DNA of 64,000 nt from Shimia sp. R10_1 (GCF_017744095.1 NZ_JAGHQX010000005.1:186001-250000), one strand, 5' to 3'; shown: positions 9,472 through 19,640, counted from the stretch's first letter. Translations and numbers: made by a program. The notes: a model not told the origin generated them from the sequence alone.

Positions 9472-11364
9472 TCAGGCCGAAGCGTAACCTATTGTTCTCA
9501 ATGCTTCTGTGATCTCGTCCAGAATGGTCGGGTCATCGATTGTCGCCGGCATTTTCCACTCTGTCCCATCGGCAATAGATACCATCGTTCCGCGCAGGAT
9601 CTTACCGGAGCGCGTTTTTGGCAGACGGTCTACCACAAGCGCGAGTTTGAACGCGGCCACTGGACCGATTTTTGAGCGTACGAGGCCAACCACTTCTTTG
9701 GTCACCTCATCATGTGGGCGGTTGCTTCCTGCGTTAAGGCAAAGGAACCCTATGGGCATCTGACCTTTCAGCTGATCAGTCACACCAATCACCGCACACT
9801 CCGCAACATCCGGGTGTCCAGCTAGTACCTCCTCCATGCCTCCGGTTGAAAGGCGGTGCCCTGCGACGTTTATCACATCGTCCGTGCGCGCCATGATGTA
9901 GACATAGCCGTCTTCGTCCTTCATCCCTGCATCGCCGGTTTCGTAATAACCCGGGAAGTGGGAAAGGTAAGATGACTTAAAGCGGTCTTCAGCATTCCAG
10001 AGTGTTGGCAGTGTGCCTGGGGGGAGGGGTAGCTTGATTGCGATCGCGCCCAGTTCGCCAGCAGCCACAGGATGACCGCCTTCATCCAGAATCTCAATAT
10101 CATAGCCGGGCATCGGGACTGTAGGTGAGCCCAGTTTAATTGGCAGTTCTTCTATGCCCAGTGGGTTTGCAGCAATCGACCAGCCTGTTTCTGTTTGCCA
10201 CCAGTGGTCAATAACGGGCACTTTTAGTTGTTCTTGCGCCCAGACTATCGTGTCAGGATCGGCCCGTTCCCCAGCCAGATAGACCTGCTTGAGGCAGCTG
10301 GTGTCATATTTTGCGACATATTCGCCGGCAGGATCCTCTCGTTTTACGGCTCGGAACGCTGTCGGTGCCGTGAAGAAACTCTTTACGTTGTGCTCCGATA
10401 TGACACGCCAGAAGGTGCCGGCATCCGGAGTCCCAACCGGTTTGCCCTCAAAAACAATGGTCGTGTTGCCATGGATGAGAGGCGCGTAGCAGATATAACT
10501 GTGCCCAACGACCCATCCCACGTCTGACGCAGCCCAGAACACATCGCCGGGGTCAACATTGTAGATGTTTTTCATTGTCCAATTCAGCGCAACGAGTTGC
10601 CCTGCAGTGTGACGAATGACCCCTTTGGGTTGCCCTGTCGTGCCTGAGGTGTAGAGAATGTAGGAGGGGTGATTGCCTTCCACGGGAACGCATTCGGCGG
10701 GTTCAACTCCATATTGGAAACCGTGCCAGTTTACGTCGCGGCCTTCTTTAAGCTCAGCAACCTCTTGTTCGCGTTGAAATATGACGCAGAAGTCCGGTTT
10801 GTGCGCGGCGAGGTCGATGGCTTCGTCGAGAAGTGGTTTGTAGTGAACCACGCGACCAGGCTCGAGGCCGCAAGATGCGGCGATAATCGCCTTGGGTTTT
10901 GCGTCATCAATGCGCACTGCGAGCTCATTTGAAGCGAACCCCCCAAACACAACTGAATGAATTGCGCCCAAGCGGGAGCATGCCAGCATTGCCTCAAGCG
11001 CTTCGGGGACCATTGGCATGTAGATGATAACGCGATCACCTTTTTCGATACCTTTGGCGCGCAATGCACCGGCGAGCGTCGCGACACGGTTGCGGAGCTC
11101 TACATAGGAAATCTCTCGCTTCGTGTGCGTGATTGGGCTGTCATAGATGATAGCCGTTTGTTCTCCGCGGCCAGCTTCTACGTGGCGATCAACCGCATTC
11201 CAACAAGTATTGACCTTTGCGTCAGCGAACCATTCATAAAGGTGATCGCCCTTGTCAGACAGCGCCTTGGTGGGTGGCGTATGCCAATCAATTGCTTCTG
11301 CCGCCTGCATCCAGAAAGCTTCCGGATCATTTTTCCAGCGTTCATAAACGTCTTGATATGACAT
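9472..11364 (-). CDS. prpE: Propionyl-CoA synthetase (acyl-CoA synthetase, AMP-forming)
   Basis: This 630-residue protein belongs to the acetyl/propionyl-CoA synthetase family. The ATP/AMP motif is YTSGTTGQPKGV, and the C-terminal KTRSGKILRGTMV contains the lysine commonly acetylated to switch the enzyme off. N-terminal sequence (SYQDVYERWKNDPEAFW) and length fit PrpE better than Acs. It activates propionate, and often acetate, for entry into propionyl-CoA metabolism. AGGAGG lies just before the ATG at 11364. The upstream region carries TTTGCAAA boxes typical of short-chain acyl-CoA regulators. A sirtuin encoded near 52.4 kb could in principle deacetylate it. Confidence 0.92.
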   Translation of the reverse strand: MSYQDVYERWKNDPEAFWMQAAEAIDWHTPPTKALSDKGDHLYEWFADAKVNTCWNAVDRHVEAGRGEQTAIIYDSPITHTKREISYVELRNRVATLAGALRAKGIEKGDRVIIYMPMVPEALEAMLACSRLGAIHSVVFGGFASNELAVRIDDAKPKAIIAASCGLEPGRVVHYKPLLDEAIDLAAHKPDFCVIFQREQEVAELKEGRDVNWHGFQYGVEPAECVPVEGNHPSYILYTSGTTGQPKGVIRHTAGQLVALNWTMKNIYNVDPGDVFWAASDVGWVVGHSYICYAPLIHGNTTIVFEGKPVGTPDAGTFWRVISEHNVKSFFTAPTAFRAVKREDPAGEYVAKYDTSCLKQVYLAGERADPDTIVWAQEQLKVPVIDHWWQTETGWSIAANPLGIEELPIKLGSPTVPMPGYDIEILDEGGHPVAAGELGAIAIKLPLPPGTLPTLWNAEDRFKSSYLSHFPGYYETGDAGMKDEDGYVYIMARTDDVINVAGHRLSTGGMEEVLAGHPDVAECAVIGVTDQLKGQMPIGFLCLNAGSNRPHDEVTKEVVGLVRSKIGPVAAFKLALVVDRLPKTRSGKILRGTMVSIADGTEWKMPATIDDPTILDEITEALRTIGYASA

Positions 11365-11673
11365 TTTGGTCCTCCTCTTCCTGTTATCTGGCATAGAGGA
11401 GGAGCAAGTCATGCAGCAAGTCTGCGCTAGAGTTATCCGCTAGATTCTCACCTCAGATTTGCTATTTTCGATAGCTCAAATTGCAAACTTTAGTTAACTC
11501 GCCAATTTTTGCAGGAAAAATTGACAAAAATGGAATTTTTGCAAATTTGCAAACTTTGCGCTTAGGCCGAACGCCTTGCACAAACGCTCGCGGAAACGTG
11601 CGGACGTGTCAAAACAAACTCTGCGATACTGAACTGGGCTGTGTATTCGGGCGACAAGTTGCGGGAGAGAGAC
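11365..11673. other. prpE-yceI divergent intergenic region
   Basis: A 309-bp non-coding stretch, markedly A/T-rich from 11450 to 11560. It carries the repeated TTTGCAAA boxes described separately and presumably promoters for both flanking genes. No small gene is evident. Confidence 0.6.
11480..11562. promoter_or_regulatory. Cluster of TTTGCAAA boxes (RamB/ScfR/PccR-type operator)
   Basis: Two perfect TTTGCAAA octamers abut at 11538-11545 and 11546-11553, followed by a third degenerate box TTTGCGCT (11555-11562). Further near matches occur at 11480-11487 (ATTGCAAA) and 11508-11515 (TTTGCAGG). The string AAACTTTGC (11551-11559) also resembles the RamB consensus AACTTTGCAAA. ScfR/PccR regulators in Rhodobacter, as I recall, use two TTTGCAAA boxes separated by four bases; here the two best boxes touch. 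The position upstream of prpE supports propionyl-CoA-responsive control. Confidence 0.6.
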
Positions 11674-12297
11674 ATGTTAAGAGCGATATTCAATTTTGAA
11701 ACTGGGAGTGGCTTCAGGGCGTCTTGTCTTGGTGTTTTGGCTTGGGTGGCGTTTGGGCTCGTTTGGTTCGCGCATCCAGTCGCCGCTGCCCCCGTCACTT
11801 ATGAGCTCGATCAGGCGGAAAGCGTTGTAGGGTTTACGTATTACTTCAATGAAAATGGAACCGTCGGGAAAATGCCTGTCGAGACGGCAGAGTTGAGTCT
11901 CGACCTTAAGGATGTGTCGCGCAGCACAATCGATGTGACCCTTAGGCCTGATCGCGCAAGGGCTGGGTTCCTTTTTGCTACAGAAGCGTTGAAGGGTGCT
12001 CAGGTTCTGGATGTCAGGGCACACCCAACCATACGCTTTGTTGCACGTGAGATCACTGGCACTGTCCATAGTGCGCGCGTTGTCGGTGACTTAACTGTGC
12101 GCGGTGTCTCACGTCCGGTTGCGCTTGCTGCTCAACTGTTTCGGCAACGCGGTACAGATGCGGGAGAATTGGATCAGTTGTCAATTTTGTTGACGGGCAG
12201 CCTAGATCGTCACGATTTCGGAGCAAGCGGATATGCGGATCTGGTGGGGCCGACAATAGACTTGCGCATCCTTGCGCGCATCAATCGTTCTGAGTGA
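11674..12297 (+). CDS. YceI-family periplasmic protein
   Basis: This 207-residue protein has an N-terminal signal or anchor (about residues 10-38, GVLAWVAFGLVWFAHPVAAA) followed by a YceI lipocalin-like barrel: YELDQAESVVGFTYYF, then a region of alternating strands ending LVGPTIDLRILARI. Family members bind isoprenoid or lipid-like molecules in the periplasm, and some are stress-induced. The ATG at 11674 has GGGAGAG upstream; a GTG start at 11641 in the same frame is less likely. It is divergent from prpE, so the TTTGCAAA boxes may control it too. The ligand is unknown. Confidence 0.8.
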   Translation: MLRAIFNFETGSGFRASCLGVLAWVAFGLVWFAHPVAAAPVTYELDQAESVVGFTYYFNENGTVGKMPVETAELSLDLKDVSRSTIDVTLRPDRARAGFLFATEALKGAQVLDVRAHPTIRFVAREITGTVHSARVVGDLTVRGVSRPVALAAQLFRQRGTDAGELDQLSILLTGSLDRHDFGASGYADLVGPTIDLRILARINRSE

Positions 12298-12304
12298 GGA
12301 GGCG

Positions 12305-12328
12305 GTGGCGCGCGTTCATGCGCGCCAC
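12305..12328. terminator. Hairpin between yceI and maeB
   Basis: A perfect 9-bp stem (GTGGCGCGC, 12305-12313 with 12320-12328) has a six-base loop. It sits eight bases after the yceI-like stop and 14 before the convergent maeB stop. It has no long T-run, so it may be a weak bidirectional terminator. Confidence 0.5.
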
Positions 12329-12341
12329 TTTCACCGAAAAA

Positions 12342-14621
12342 TTAACCGTAGTGCGTAACTGGCGAGCCGGCGATGGCGGCCATGTTCAGCAGGCCTCTGG
12401 GTGTAATCGATGGGCTGACAATATGTGCACGGTTGCCCATACCCATAAGAATGGGGCCAACCTCAAGCGCATCTGCGCGCATTTTTAAGATATTTCGTAC
12501 ACCAGATGCGGCGTCGGCATGTGCGAAGATCAGAACATTCGCAGGGCCTTCAAGGCGTGTGCGTGGGAAAATGCGACTGCGCAGATCAGGATCGAGTGCA
12601 GTGTCGACATTCATTTCACCTTCATATGCAAAGTCTCTTGGTTTGCTGTCCAAGATCGCAAGCGCATCGCGCAGTCGTTTTCCAGACCCTTGCCGGTGGT
12701 TCCCAAATTGGCTTTGTGAGCAAAGCGCAATCTTCGGCTCTAGGCCAAAACGGCGGACATGGCGGGCGGCCCCCACGGTTATGCGAGCGATGTCCTCTGG
12801 GCTTGGGAGTTCGTGAACCTGCGTGTCTGCGATGAAGAGGGGCCCGTCTTCCAAAATCATCAATGAAAGCGCGCCGTGTGGGGAAAGGTTGTTGTTGCCG
12901 AGCACCTGTTCGACATAGTTGAGGTGCCAGCGGTACTCTCCAAACGTGCCACAGATCAGACTGTCTGCTTCTTCTCTATGAACCATGATGGCGCCAATGG
13001 CGGTGGTGTTTGTGCGCATGATGGCTTTGGCCAAATCTGGGGTCACCCCCTCGCGCTCCATCAGCTCGTGGTAACTGTTCCAGTAGTCATAGTAACGCGG
13101 ATCATTTTCCGGGTTCACAATTTGGAAGTCGCGGCCATGTCGAATAGACAGGCCCGCGCGTTCGCATCGTGCCTCGATCACCTCTGGGCGACCGATCAGG
13201 ATAGGTGTTTCGGTGGTTTCTTCCAGGATCGCTTGCGCTGCCCGCAGAACGCGCTCATCTTCGCCTTCTGCAAATACAATGCGACGGGAGGCTTTCTGGG
13301 CCGTTTCAAATACCGGCCGCATAAGCAGCGCAGACTTAAAGACGGACTGATTGAGGGTGTGGATATAGGCGTCAATATCTGCGATCGGACGTTTGGCAAC
13401 GCCACTCTCCATTGCAGCTTTTGCAACAGCTGCTGAGACGACTCCAACCAGACGGGGGTCAAATGGTTTTGGGATCAGGTAGTCCGCGCCAAAGGTGAGT
13501 TGTTCCCCTTTATAGGCAGCTGCGGCTTCTGCGGAGGTCGTTGCGCGGGCAAGCTCTGCAATGCCGTTAACGCAGGCCACACACATCTCATCGTTGATTT
13601 CAGTTGCGCCAACATCCAAGGCACCACGGAAAATGAATGGAAAGCACAGTACATTGTTGACTTGGTTTGGAAAGTCGGAGCGGCCAGTGGCGATAATTGC
13701 GTCAGGCGCCACCTCTCGTGCGAGATCCGGCATGATCTCTGGGGTTGGGTTTGCGAGCGCAAAAATAATAGGTTGGCGCGTCATCTTTCCGACAAGTTCA
13801 GGCTTCAGGACACCGGGACCGGATAGGCCAAGGAACATGTCCGCACCATCGATCACCTCTTCTAGCGTGCGCAGATCGGAAGCTTGAGCAAACTCCGCCT
13901 TCTGCGGATTCATATCCTCGTCACGCCCCTCATAAACCAGCCCATGAATATCGCAGAGCCAGATGTTCTCGCGCTTCACGCCCAGTTTCACGAGCATATT
14001 CAGGCAAGCGATGCCAGCAGCGCCGCCACCTGTTGAAACAATTTTTATGTCTTCAAATTTCTTGCCGGCGACCCGAAGCGCGTTCGTTGCAGCGGCACCC
14101 ACAACAATCGCTGTGCCGTGTTGGTCATCATGGAACACCGGTATGTTCATGCGCTCACGACAGATTTTTTCAACAATGAAACAATCTGGCGCTTTGATGT
14201 CTTCGAGGTTAATGGCGCCAAAGGTGGGCCCCATTGCGCAGACAATTTCAGCCAGCTTTTCGGGATTTGCTTCGTCAAGCTCAATGTCGAAGCAATCGAT
14301 GTTGGCGAACTTCTTAAAAAGAACCGCTTTGCCTTCCATCACCGGCTTAGATGCAAGTGCGCCGATATTTCCCAGCCCGAGGACCGCAGAACCGTTTGAT
14401 ACGACGGCCACCAAATTCTGACGTGCAGTATAAAGTGCAGCGTTTTCTGGATCTGCTTTGATTTCCAGGCAGGCTTCCGCCACACCGGGAGAGTAGGCGC
14501 GAGAAAGGTCGCGTCCATTCGCGAGCGGCTTGGTTGCTCGGATCTCTAGTTTGCCGGGTTTGGGAGTTGCGTGATACGTCAGCGCCGCTTCGCGCAGGGA
14601 TTGGTTGCGATTTTCAGACAT
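12342..14621 (-). CDS. maeB: NADP-dependent malic enzyme with C-terminal phosphotransacetylase-like domain
   Basis: This is a 759-residue fusion. Residues about 1-420 form malic enzyme (YSPGVAEACLEI, the metal/substrate region NIPVFHDDQHGTAIV, the NAD(P)-binding VSTGGGAAGIACL). Residues about 430-759 resemble phosphate acetyltransferase (RIVFAEGEDERVLRAAQ, and a C-terminal ANVLIFAHADAASG). The enzyme decarboxylates malate to pyruvate and makes NADPH. The PTA-like part of such fusions is usually thought to sense acetyl-CoA rather than catalyse. Length is typical of alphaproteobacterial MaeB. It is transcribed away from the nucleoside operon. Confidence 0.95.
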   Translation of the reverse strand: MSENRNQSLREAALTYHATPKPGKLEIRATKPLANGRDLSRAYSPGVAEACLEIKADPENAALYTARQNLVAVVSNGSAVLGLGNIGALASKPVMEGKAVLFKKFANIDCFDIELDEANPEKLAEIVCAMGPTFGAINLEDIKAPDCFIVEKICRERMNIPVFHDDQHGTAIVVGAAATNALRVAGKKFEDIKIVSTGGGAAGIACLNMLVKLGVKRENIWLCDIHGLVYEGRDEDMNPQKAEFAQASDLRTLEEVIDGADMFLGLSGPGVLKPELVGKMTRQPIIFALANPTPEIMPDLAREVAPDAIIATGRSDFPNQVNNVLCFPFIFRGALDVGATEINDEMCVACVNGIAELARATTSAEAAAAYKGEQLTFGADYLIPKPFDPRLVGVVSAAVAKAAMESGVAKRPIADIDAYIHTLNQSVFKSALLMRPVFETAQKASRRIVFAEGEDERVLRAAQAILEETTETPILIGRPEVIEARCERAGLSIRHGRDFQIVNPENDPRYYDYWNSYHELMEREGVTPDLAKAIMRTNTTAIGAIMVHREEADSLICGTFGEYRWHLNYVEQVLGNNNLSPHGALSLMILEDGPLFIADTQVHELPSPEDIARITVGAARHVRRFGLEPKIALCSQSQFGNHRQGSGKRLRDALAILDSKPRDFAYEGEMNVDTALDPDLRSRIFPRTRLEGPANVLIFAHADAASGVRNILKMRADALEVGPILMGMGNRAHIVSPSITPRGLLNMAAIAGSPVTHYG

Positions 14622-15016
14622 CAGCGACCTCTGTTTGGCACTTTGAGTGCGGTCAAAAAGGAATTAGTTCAGCCTTAAACCAGTTTCGGTGTCGTTTAAA
14701 TGCACAAAAGTGACGTTGCGGCGTGAGCGTGCGATTTTGACGGTTCTGGCCTGGCCTGTCTAAGAAATGCAGGGGCTGACGGGTAGGGTGCCGGGCGATC
14801 GGGTCTCCCGACGATACGCTACTCTACTACACCTCTTTGGTATGCGCGTTGGAAATGTTGGGGTGATTGCCGGTCGGTCTTTCTGAGATTGAGTTTGAAG
14901 CCCTGCCAGCTTTTGATATTTCTTTCACCTAGCCGGTCCGTCAGGCTAAACTTGGTGATGGTTTTGGCTTGCTGTTATGCGGTCCTTGAGCAGCGCTATA
15001 CAAAGATTGGGAAATC
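14622..15016. other. maeB-cdd divergent promoter region
   Basis: This 395-bp non-coding stretch must hold the promoters of maeB (left) and the nucleoside salvage operon (right). A short hairpin, CGGG-TCT-CCCG (14800-14810), is the only symmetric element noticed. No tRNA, small RNA or small reading frame is convincing. Confidence 0.5.
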
Positions 15017-15436
15017 ATGAACACAGACAACGAACTCGCAAAGCTTGCCTTTGAAGTTAGAGAAAATGCTTATGCGCCATACTCCAATTTCAAAGTTGGG
15101 GCGGCGATCCTGTCAGAAAGCGGTGCCAAGTTTGTTGGCTGCAACGTCGAAAATATCGCTTACCCTGAAGGGACCTGCGCTGAGGCGGGAGCAATTGCCG
15201 CGATGGTTGCTGCTGGAGAGACGCGCTTGACCGAAGTGTTTGTGGTGGCCGACAGCAAGCAACCGGTTAGCCCATGCGGTGGATGTCGTCAGAAGATTGC
15301 TGAATTTGGAGCCTCAGACACAATAGTGACATTGGCAAATCTTGATGGGGTCCGAGTCTCCATGACCATGGATGAGCTATTGCCAGGCGCTTTTGGTGTC
15401 GACCATATGGATGTTGATCACAAGGATCGCGACTAA
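15017..15436 (+). CDS. cdd: Cytidine deaminase
   Basis: This 139-residue homotetrameric-type enzyme deaminates cytidine and deoxycytidine to uridine and deoxyuridine. The zinc site is visible as the catalytic CAEAGAI, where CAE supplies one Cys and the proton-shuttling Glu, and PCGGCRQ, which supplies the two other cysteines. The start YAPYSNFKVGAA is classical. It is the first gene of a five-gene salvage operon; its stop is directly followed by the deoA ATG with no gap. The last residues (about 125-139, DHMDVDHKDRD) are an acidic/histidine extension of no known role. Confidence 0.96.
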   Translation: MNTDNELAKLAFEVRENAYAPYSNFKVGAAILSESGAKFVGCNVENIAYPEGTCAEAGAIAAMVAAGETRLTEVFVVADSKQPVSPCGGCRQKIAEFGASDTIVTLANLDGVRVSMTMDELLPGAFGVDHMDVDHKDRD

Positions 15437-16741
15437 ATGGATGCGAGAGCGATCATCGCGCATCTTCGCAAAGGTGAAGTGCCAAGCCAGGCAGAGCTGT
15501 CTTGGTTTGCGCGGGGGCTTTCGGATGGCTCAGTCTCTGATGCACAGGCCGGCGCTTTTGCGATGGGTGTCTGTTTGCGCGGGCTGTCAGAAGAGGGGCG
15601 CGTTGCGCTGACCCTTGCGATGCGCGACAGCGGAGATCGCATGATTTGGGATTTGCCGGCCCCTGTTCTGGACAAGCACTCGACAGGTGGCGTGGGTGAT
15701 TGCGTTTCACTTGTGCTTGCCCCTGCATTGACTGCCTGCGGGGCCTATGTGCCTATGATTTCTGGGCGTGGCCTTGGGCACACAGGCGGGACGCTGGACA
15801 AAATGGAGGCCATTCCAGGGCTGACCACGGCCTTGTCGGAAGGAAAGTTCAAGAAAGTAGTGGCGGATGTGGGCTGCGCTATTGTGAGCGCTTCGGCGCA
15901 GATAGCGCCCGCGGACAAGCGGTTGTATGCGATCCGTGATGTGACTGCGACGGTGGAAAGCCTTGATTTGATCACCGCTTCGATCTTGTCAAAGAAGCTT
16001 GCAGCTGGGCTTGAAGGTCTTGTCTTGGACGTGAAGGTTGGCTCCGGTGCATTTATGAAGTCTGTCGAAGATGCGCAGGCTTTGGCCAACTCTCTTGTGT
16101 CGACGGCCAATTTGGCAGGGTGTCCGACCAGCGCGGTTATTTCTGATATGAACCAACCTCTTGCGTCCTCCTTGGGTAATGCGCTCGAGGTCGCTGAATG
16201 TATGAAGGTTCTCTGTAATCAGGGTGGGGGAGCTTTAACAGAGCTGTCTGTCTCTCTCGGTGGGATGCTTTTGGTAAGCGCGGGGCTGGCAACAGATGTT
16301 GCTGAAGGCGTGTCCAAAATGATGGATGCACTTTCGAGCGGCAAAGCTGCTGAGGTGTTTGCTGGTATGGTTGCTGCGATGGGTGGCCCAACGCATTTCG
16401 CCGATGAATGGCAGAGGTTTTTGCCGGAGGCACCTGTCATTCATGAGGTCACTGCAGTTCATGCAGGTATCGTGCAAGCCATCGACGGCGAAGCGCTTGG
16501 GCTGGCAGTGGTTGGCCTTGGTGGCGGGCGCCAAATAGAGAGTGATGTAATTGACCCGTCGGTTGGTTTGTCAGATGTGGTGCGCTTAGGGGATCGCGTG
16601 GAAGCAGGGCAGCCGCTGTTGCGCGTGCATGCCTCGCGGGAAGATGCGGCCGCAGCGGCCGAGGCTATTGTACGCAGAGCCATTGTCATCGGTGAGGGAA
16701 TGCCCGATATTCCTCCGCTTATTCATGAAGGGAACCAATAG
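15437..16741 (+). CDS. deoA: Thymidine phosphorylase
   Basis: This 434-residue enzyme cleaves thymidine or deoxyuridine with phosphate to the free base and deoxyribose-1-phosphate. The family signature [13 protein letters not shown] (phosphate site), the following [13 protein letters not shown] and the C-terminal cap domain are all present at the normal length. It begins directly after the cdd stop and is four bases from the deoB start. Its base product uracil feeds upp at the end of the operon. Confidence 0.96.
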   Translation: MDARAIIAHLRKGEVPSQAELSWFARGLSDGSVSDAQAGAFAMGVCLRGLSEEGRVALTLAMRDSGDRMIWDLPAPVLDKHSTGGVGDCVSLVLAPALTACGAYVPMISGRGLGHTGGTLDKMEAIPGLTTALSEGKFKKVVADVGCAIVSASAQIAPADKRLYAIRDVTATVESLDLITASILSKKLAAGLEGLVLDVKVGSGAFMKSVEDAQALANSLVSTANLAGCPTSAVISDMNQPLASSLGNALEVAECMKVLCNQGGGALTELSVSLGGMLLVSAGLATDVAEGVSKMMDALSSGKAAEVFAGMVAAMGGPTHFADEWQRFLPEAPVIHEVTAVHAGIVQAIDGEALGLAVVGLGGGRQIESDVIDPSVGLSDVVRLGDRVEAGQPLLRVHASREDAAAAAEAIVRRAIVIGEGMPDIPPLIHEGNQ

Positions 16742-16745
16742 AACG

Positions 16746-17954
16746 ATGGCACGTGTGTTTCTCGTGGTGATGGACTCTGTGGGGTGTGGCGGAGCGCCCG
16801 ATGCAGCAGATTTTTTTAATGATGCGCTGCCAGATACCGGGGCGAACACGGTTGCCCATATCGCTCAGGCCTGCGCCAACGGTCTGGCAGAGGATGGGCG
16901 TAGTGGTCCGTTGTCGCTGCCAAATCTGGATGCGCTCGGTTTGGGGGCCGCAGTGCGATTGGCGTCTGGTGCTGAAACGCCGGGTCTTGAGGCTGAGCCA
17001 ACAGGTTTCTGGGGTGCAGCGAGTGAGCAAAGTGCAGGCAAAGATACGCCCTCGGGACACTGGGAGCTCGCCGGTTTGCCTGTGCCCTGGGATTGGGGGT
17101 ATTTTCCAAAGTCTGAACCGTGTTTTCCTGAAGCGCTTGTTGCGAAAGTCTGCGCGCTCGCGGGAACAGAGGCCATTTTGGGCAACTGTCATGCATCGGG
17201 CACTGTTATTATAAACGAGCTTGGTGCGGAGCATGTCAAATCCGGTGCTCCGATATGTTACACCTCCGCAGACAGCGTTTTTCAGATCGCTGTACATGAA
17301 GAGCATTTTGGCCTTGAACGCTTGATCACGCTGTGTCGTGAGCTTGCGCCAACCCTCCATGAGATGAAGATTGGCCGCGTGATTGCGCGTCCCTTTGTGG
17401 GCGATGCTGCGACAGGTTTTAAGCGCACAACCAACCGTCGCGATTTTGCGATCGCGCCGCCGGAGCCGATCCTGACCAATTGGGTGCAAGACGCGGGGGG
17501 GGCGGTTCTTGGTGTCGGTAAGATCGGCGATATTATGACGATGGCGGGTATAGACAGCTGTACCAAAGGCAGTGACGCAAAGTTGATGGACGACTTGCAA
17601 GGTTTGTCTGAGACTGCGCCTGCAGGCAGCCTGACATTTGCGAATTTTGTGGAATTTGACAGCCTTTATGGACACCGCAGGGACATTTCGGGCTATGCGC
17701 GCGCGCTGGAATGGTTCGACCGTGAAATTGGCGATTTTATGAATAAGATGCGCGACGGAGACCTACTTATTCTGACGGCTGATCACGGCAACGATCCAAG
17801 CTGGCCAGGAACGGATCACACCCGTGAACGCGTCCCAGTGCTCTGTGCCGGTGTCGGGGCCGGAGAGGCTGGGTTGATTGATTTTGTAGATGTGGCGGCG
17901 ACGGCGGCGACACATCTTGGCATTACGCCGCCGCGTGGAAGGAGTTTCCTATGA
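16746..17954 (+). CDS. deoB: Phosphopentomutase
   Basis: This 402-residue enzyme of the alkaline phosphatase superfamily interconverts (deoxy)ribose-1- and 5-phosphate. Visible metal and active-site elements are [14 protein letters not shown] at the N-terminus, the catalytic threonine in KDTPSGHWE, and the C-terminal [18 protein letters not shown]. The ATG at 16746 is used; the frame is open upstream only inside deoA. Its stop overlaps the add start (ATGA), so the two are translationally coupled. Confidence 0.96.
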   Translation: MARVFLVVMDSVGCGGAPDAADFFNDALPDTGANTVAHIAQACANGLAEDGRSGPLSLPNLDALGLGAAVRLASGAETPGLEAEPTGFWGAASEQSAGKDTPSGHWELAGLPVPWDWGYFPKSEPCFPEALVAKVCALAGTEAILGNCHASGTVIINELGAEHVKSGAPICYTSADSVFQIAVHEEHFGLERLITLCRELAPTLHEMKIGRVIARPFVGDAATGFKRTTNRRDFAIAPPEPILTNWVQDAGGAVLGVGKIGDIMTMAGIDSCTKGSDAKLMDDLQGLSETAPAGSLTFANFVEFDSLYGHRRDISGYARALEWFDREIGDFMNKMRDGDLLILTADHGNDPSWPGTDHTRERVPVLCAGVGAGEAGLIDFVDVAATAATHLGITPPRGRSFL

Positions 17955-18937
17955 CCGTTGCCGATCTCAAGAAAATTGAGTTGCATATTCACCATGAGGG
18001 TGCGGCGCCGCCTGCGTTCATCAAACAGCTCGCGCATGAAAAAAAGATGGATCTGAGCAAAGTCTTTGCCGAAGACGGCGGCTATGCGTTTGAGAATTTT
18101 GTGCACTTCCTGAGTGTCTATGAAGCTGCAACAAGCGTGCTGACAGGGCCAGAAGAATTCGCGCGTTTGACCGCCGCTTGGCTTGAGCAAAGCGCAGCCA
18201 ATGGTGTTGTTTACACAGAAAGCTTCATCAGCCCGGATTTTTGTGGCGGCGGAGATGTGGGGGCATGGCGTGAGTATCTGCATGCCATCCAGGAGGCCGC
18301 CAGTGCGGCCGAAGTCAAACATGGCATCACGTTGCGGGGGGTTGTGACGGCTGTCCGACATTTCGGTCCCGAGAAATCCCGCGCGTCGTCTTTGTGTGCG
18401 GCAGAGACAGCGGGTGAATTTATTGTTGGTTTTGGTATGGGCGGCGATGAGGGGCAGTTCAAACAGGGTGACTTCGCCTATGCATATGATCAGGCGCGTG
18501 AGGCGGGTTTGAAACTTACCACGCATGCGGGTGAATTTGGTGGGCCGGAGAGCGTTTGGGATGCGATCAACGATTTGAATGTGGAGCGCGTCGGTCATGG
18601 TGTGCGTGCGATCGAGGACCCCGATCTGGTTAAAGAGTTGGTGGCGCGCGATGTGACACTAGAGGTTTGTCCGGGCTCAAACGTTGTGCTTGCGGTTTAC
18701 CCGGATCTGGCGTCACACCCCATTCAGAAACTGCGAGATGCGGGCGTCAACGTCACAGTCAGCACGGATGATCCTCCCTTCTTTCACACCACCATGCGCC
18801 GCGAGTATGAAATGCTTGCCCAGACATTTGGGTGGAGTGAAGCGGATTTTGATGCGATCACCAAAACCGCGCTTGACGCCGCCTTCTGTGACGCAGATAC
18901 GAAGGCAATTGTGGCCAAGAGACTGGAGAAAGCCTGA
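17951..18937 (+). CDS. add: Adenosine deaminase
   Basis: This 328-residue metal-dependent hydrolase converts adenosine or deoxyadenosine to (deoxy)inosine. The zinc ligands appear as HIHHEG near residue 14, THAGE (about 190) and STDDP (about 272). The family start is usually H-x-H-L-D-G; here it is HHEG, a common variant in adenosine deaminase-like proteins, so adenine or other aminopurines cannot be fully excluded. The start overlaps deoB and the stop overlaps upp (TGATG), which strongly supports a purine/pyrimidine salvage role. Confidence 0.88.
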   Translation: MTVADLKKIELHIHHEGAAPPAFIKQLAHEKKMDLSKVFAEDGGYAFENFVHFLSVYEAATSVLTGPEEFARLTAAWLEQSAANGVVYTESFISPDFCGGGDVGAWREYLHAIQEAASAAEVKHGITLRGVVTAVRHFGPEKSRASSLCAAETAGEFIVGFGMGGDEGQFKQGDFAYAYDQAREAGLKLTTHAGEFGGPESVWDAINDLNVERVGHGVRAIEDPDLVKELVARDVTLEVCPGSNVVLAVYPDLASHPIQKLRDAGVNVTVSTDDPPFFHTTMRREYEMLAQTFGWSEADFDAITKTALDAAFCDADTKAIVAKRLEKA

Positions 18938-19566
18938 TGGATCATTTGACTGTAGTGAACCACCCACTGGTACAGCATAAGCTGACAATCATGCGGGATG
19001 AGGCGACTTCGACAGGAGAATTTCGCCGCTTGCTGCGCGAAATCAGTCAGCTACTCGCCTACGAAGTGACGCGCGAATTGCCAATGACCACAAAGCGTAT
19101 CAAGACGCCGATGGTCGAAATGGATGCCCCGACATTGGCGGGCCGTAAGCTGGCATTGGTGTCGATCCTGCGCGCAGGAAATGGCCTGTTGGACGGAATG
19201 CTCGAACTCGTGCCGTCGGCGCGTGTTGGTTTTGTTGGCCTCTATCGCGATGAAGAAACGTTGGAGCCCGTACAGTATTACTTCAAAGCGCCAAGTGAGC
19301 TTGATGAGCGGCTTGTGATCGCGGTGGATCCAATGCTGGCAACGGGCAATAGTTCCGCTGCGGCCATTGATTTGCTGAAAGAGCAGGGCGCGAAGAATAT
19401 CCTATTCCTCTGTCTGCTGGCCGCACCAGAAGGTGTCGCACGCATGAAAGAAGCGCATCCTGATGTGCCTATTGTGACGGCCGCTTTGGATGAGCGTTTG
19501 AATGAAAAAGGGTATATTTTGCCTGGCCTCGGAGATGCGGGTGACCGTATGTTTGGCACGCGCTAG
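18937..19566 (+). CDS. upp: Uracil phosphoribosyltransferase
   Basis: This 209-residue enzyme makes UMP from uracil and PRPP. The PRPP loop is [15 protein letters not shown]. The uracil-binding C-terminal segment [18 protein letters not shown] is typical and ends the protein as expected. It is the last gene of the operon cdd-deoA-deoB-add-upp and uses the uracil released by deoA. A short hairpin and the next gene start follow within 80 bases. Confidence 0.97.
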   Translation: MDHLTVVNHPLVQHKLTIMRDEATSTGEFRRLLREISQLLAYEVTRELPMTTKRIKTPMVEMDAPTLAGRKLALVSILRAGNGLLDGMLELVPSARVGFVGLYRDEETLEPVQYYFKAPSELDERLVIAVDPMLATGNSSAAAIDLLKEQGAKNILFLCLLAAPEGVARMKEAHPDVPIVTAALDERLNEKGYILPGLGDAGDRMFGTR

Positions 19567-19619
19567 GCGAAAATAAGACTTTTCAGTGGTTTACTCATTG
19601 TAAAGATTTTGGCTAATGT

Positions 19620-19640
19620 GCCCCTACATCTTGTGGGGGC
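19620..19640 (+). promoter_or_regulatory. Hairpin covering the ribosome site of the SPOR protein gene
   Basis: A 9-bp stem (GCCCCTACA at 19620-19628 with TGTGGGGGC at 19632-19640, one G·T pair) has a three-base loop. It ends four bases before the ATG at 19644. The only purine-rich ribosome site, GGGGG, lies in its 3' arm. It has no T-run, so a role in translation control is more plausible than termination. Confidence 0.45.

Noticed and set aside
14790-14820. A small RNA or riboswitch between maeB and cdd
   Set aside because: Only one five-pair hairpin is present, with no conserved riboswitch core and no terminator.
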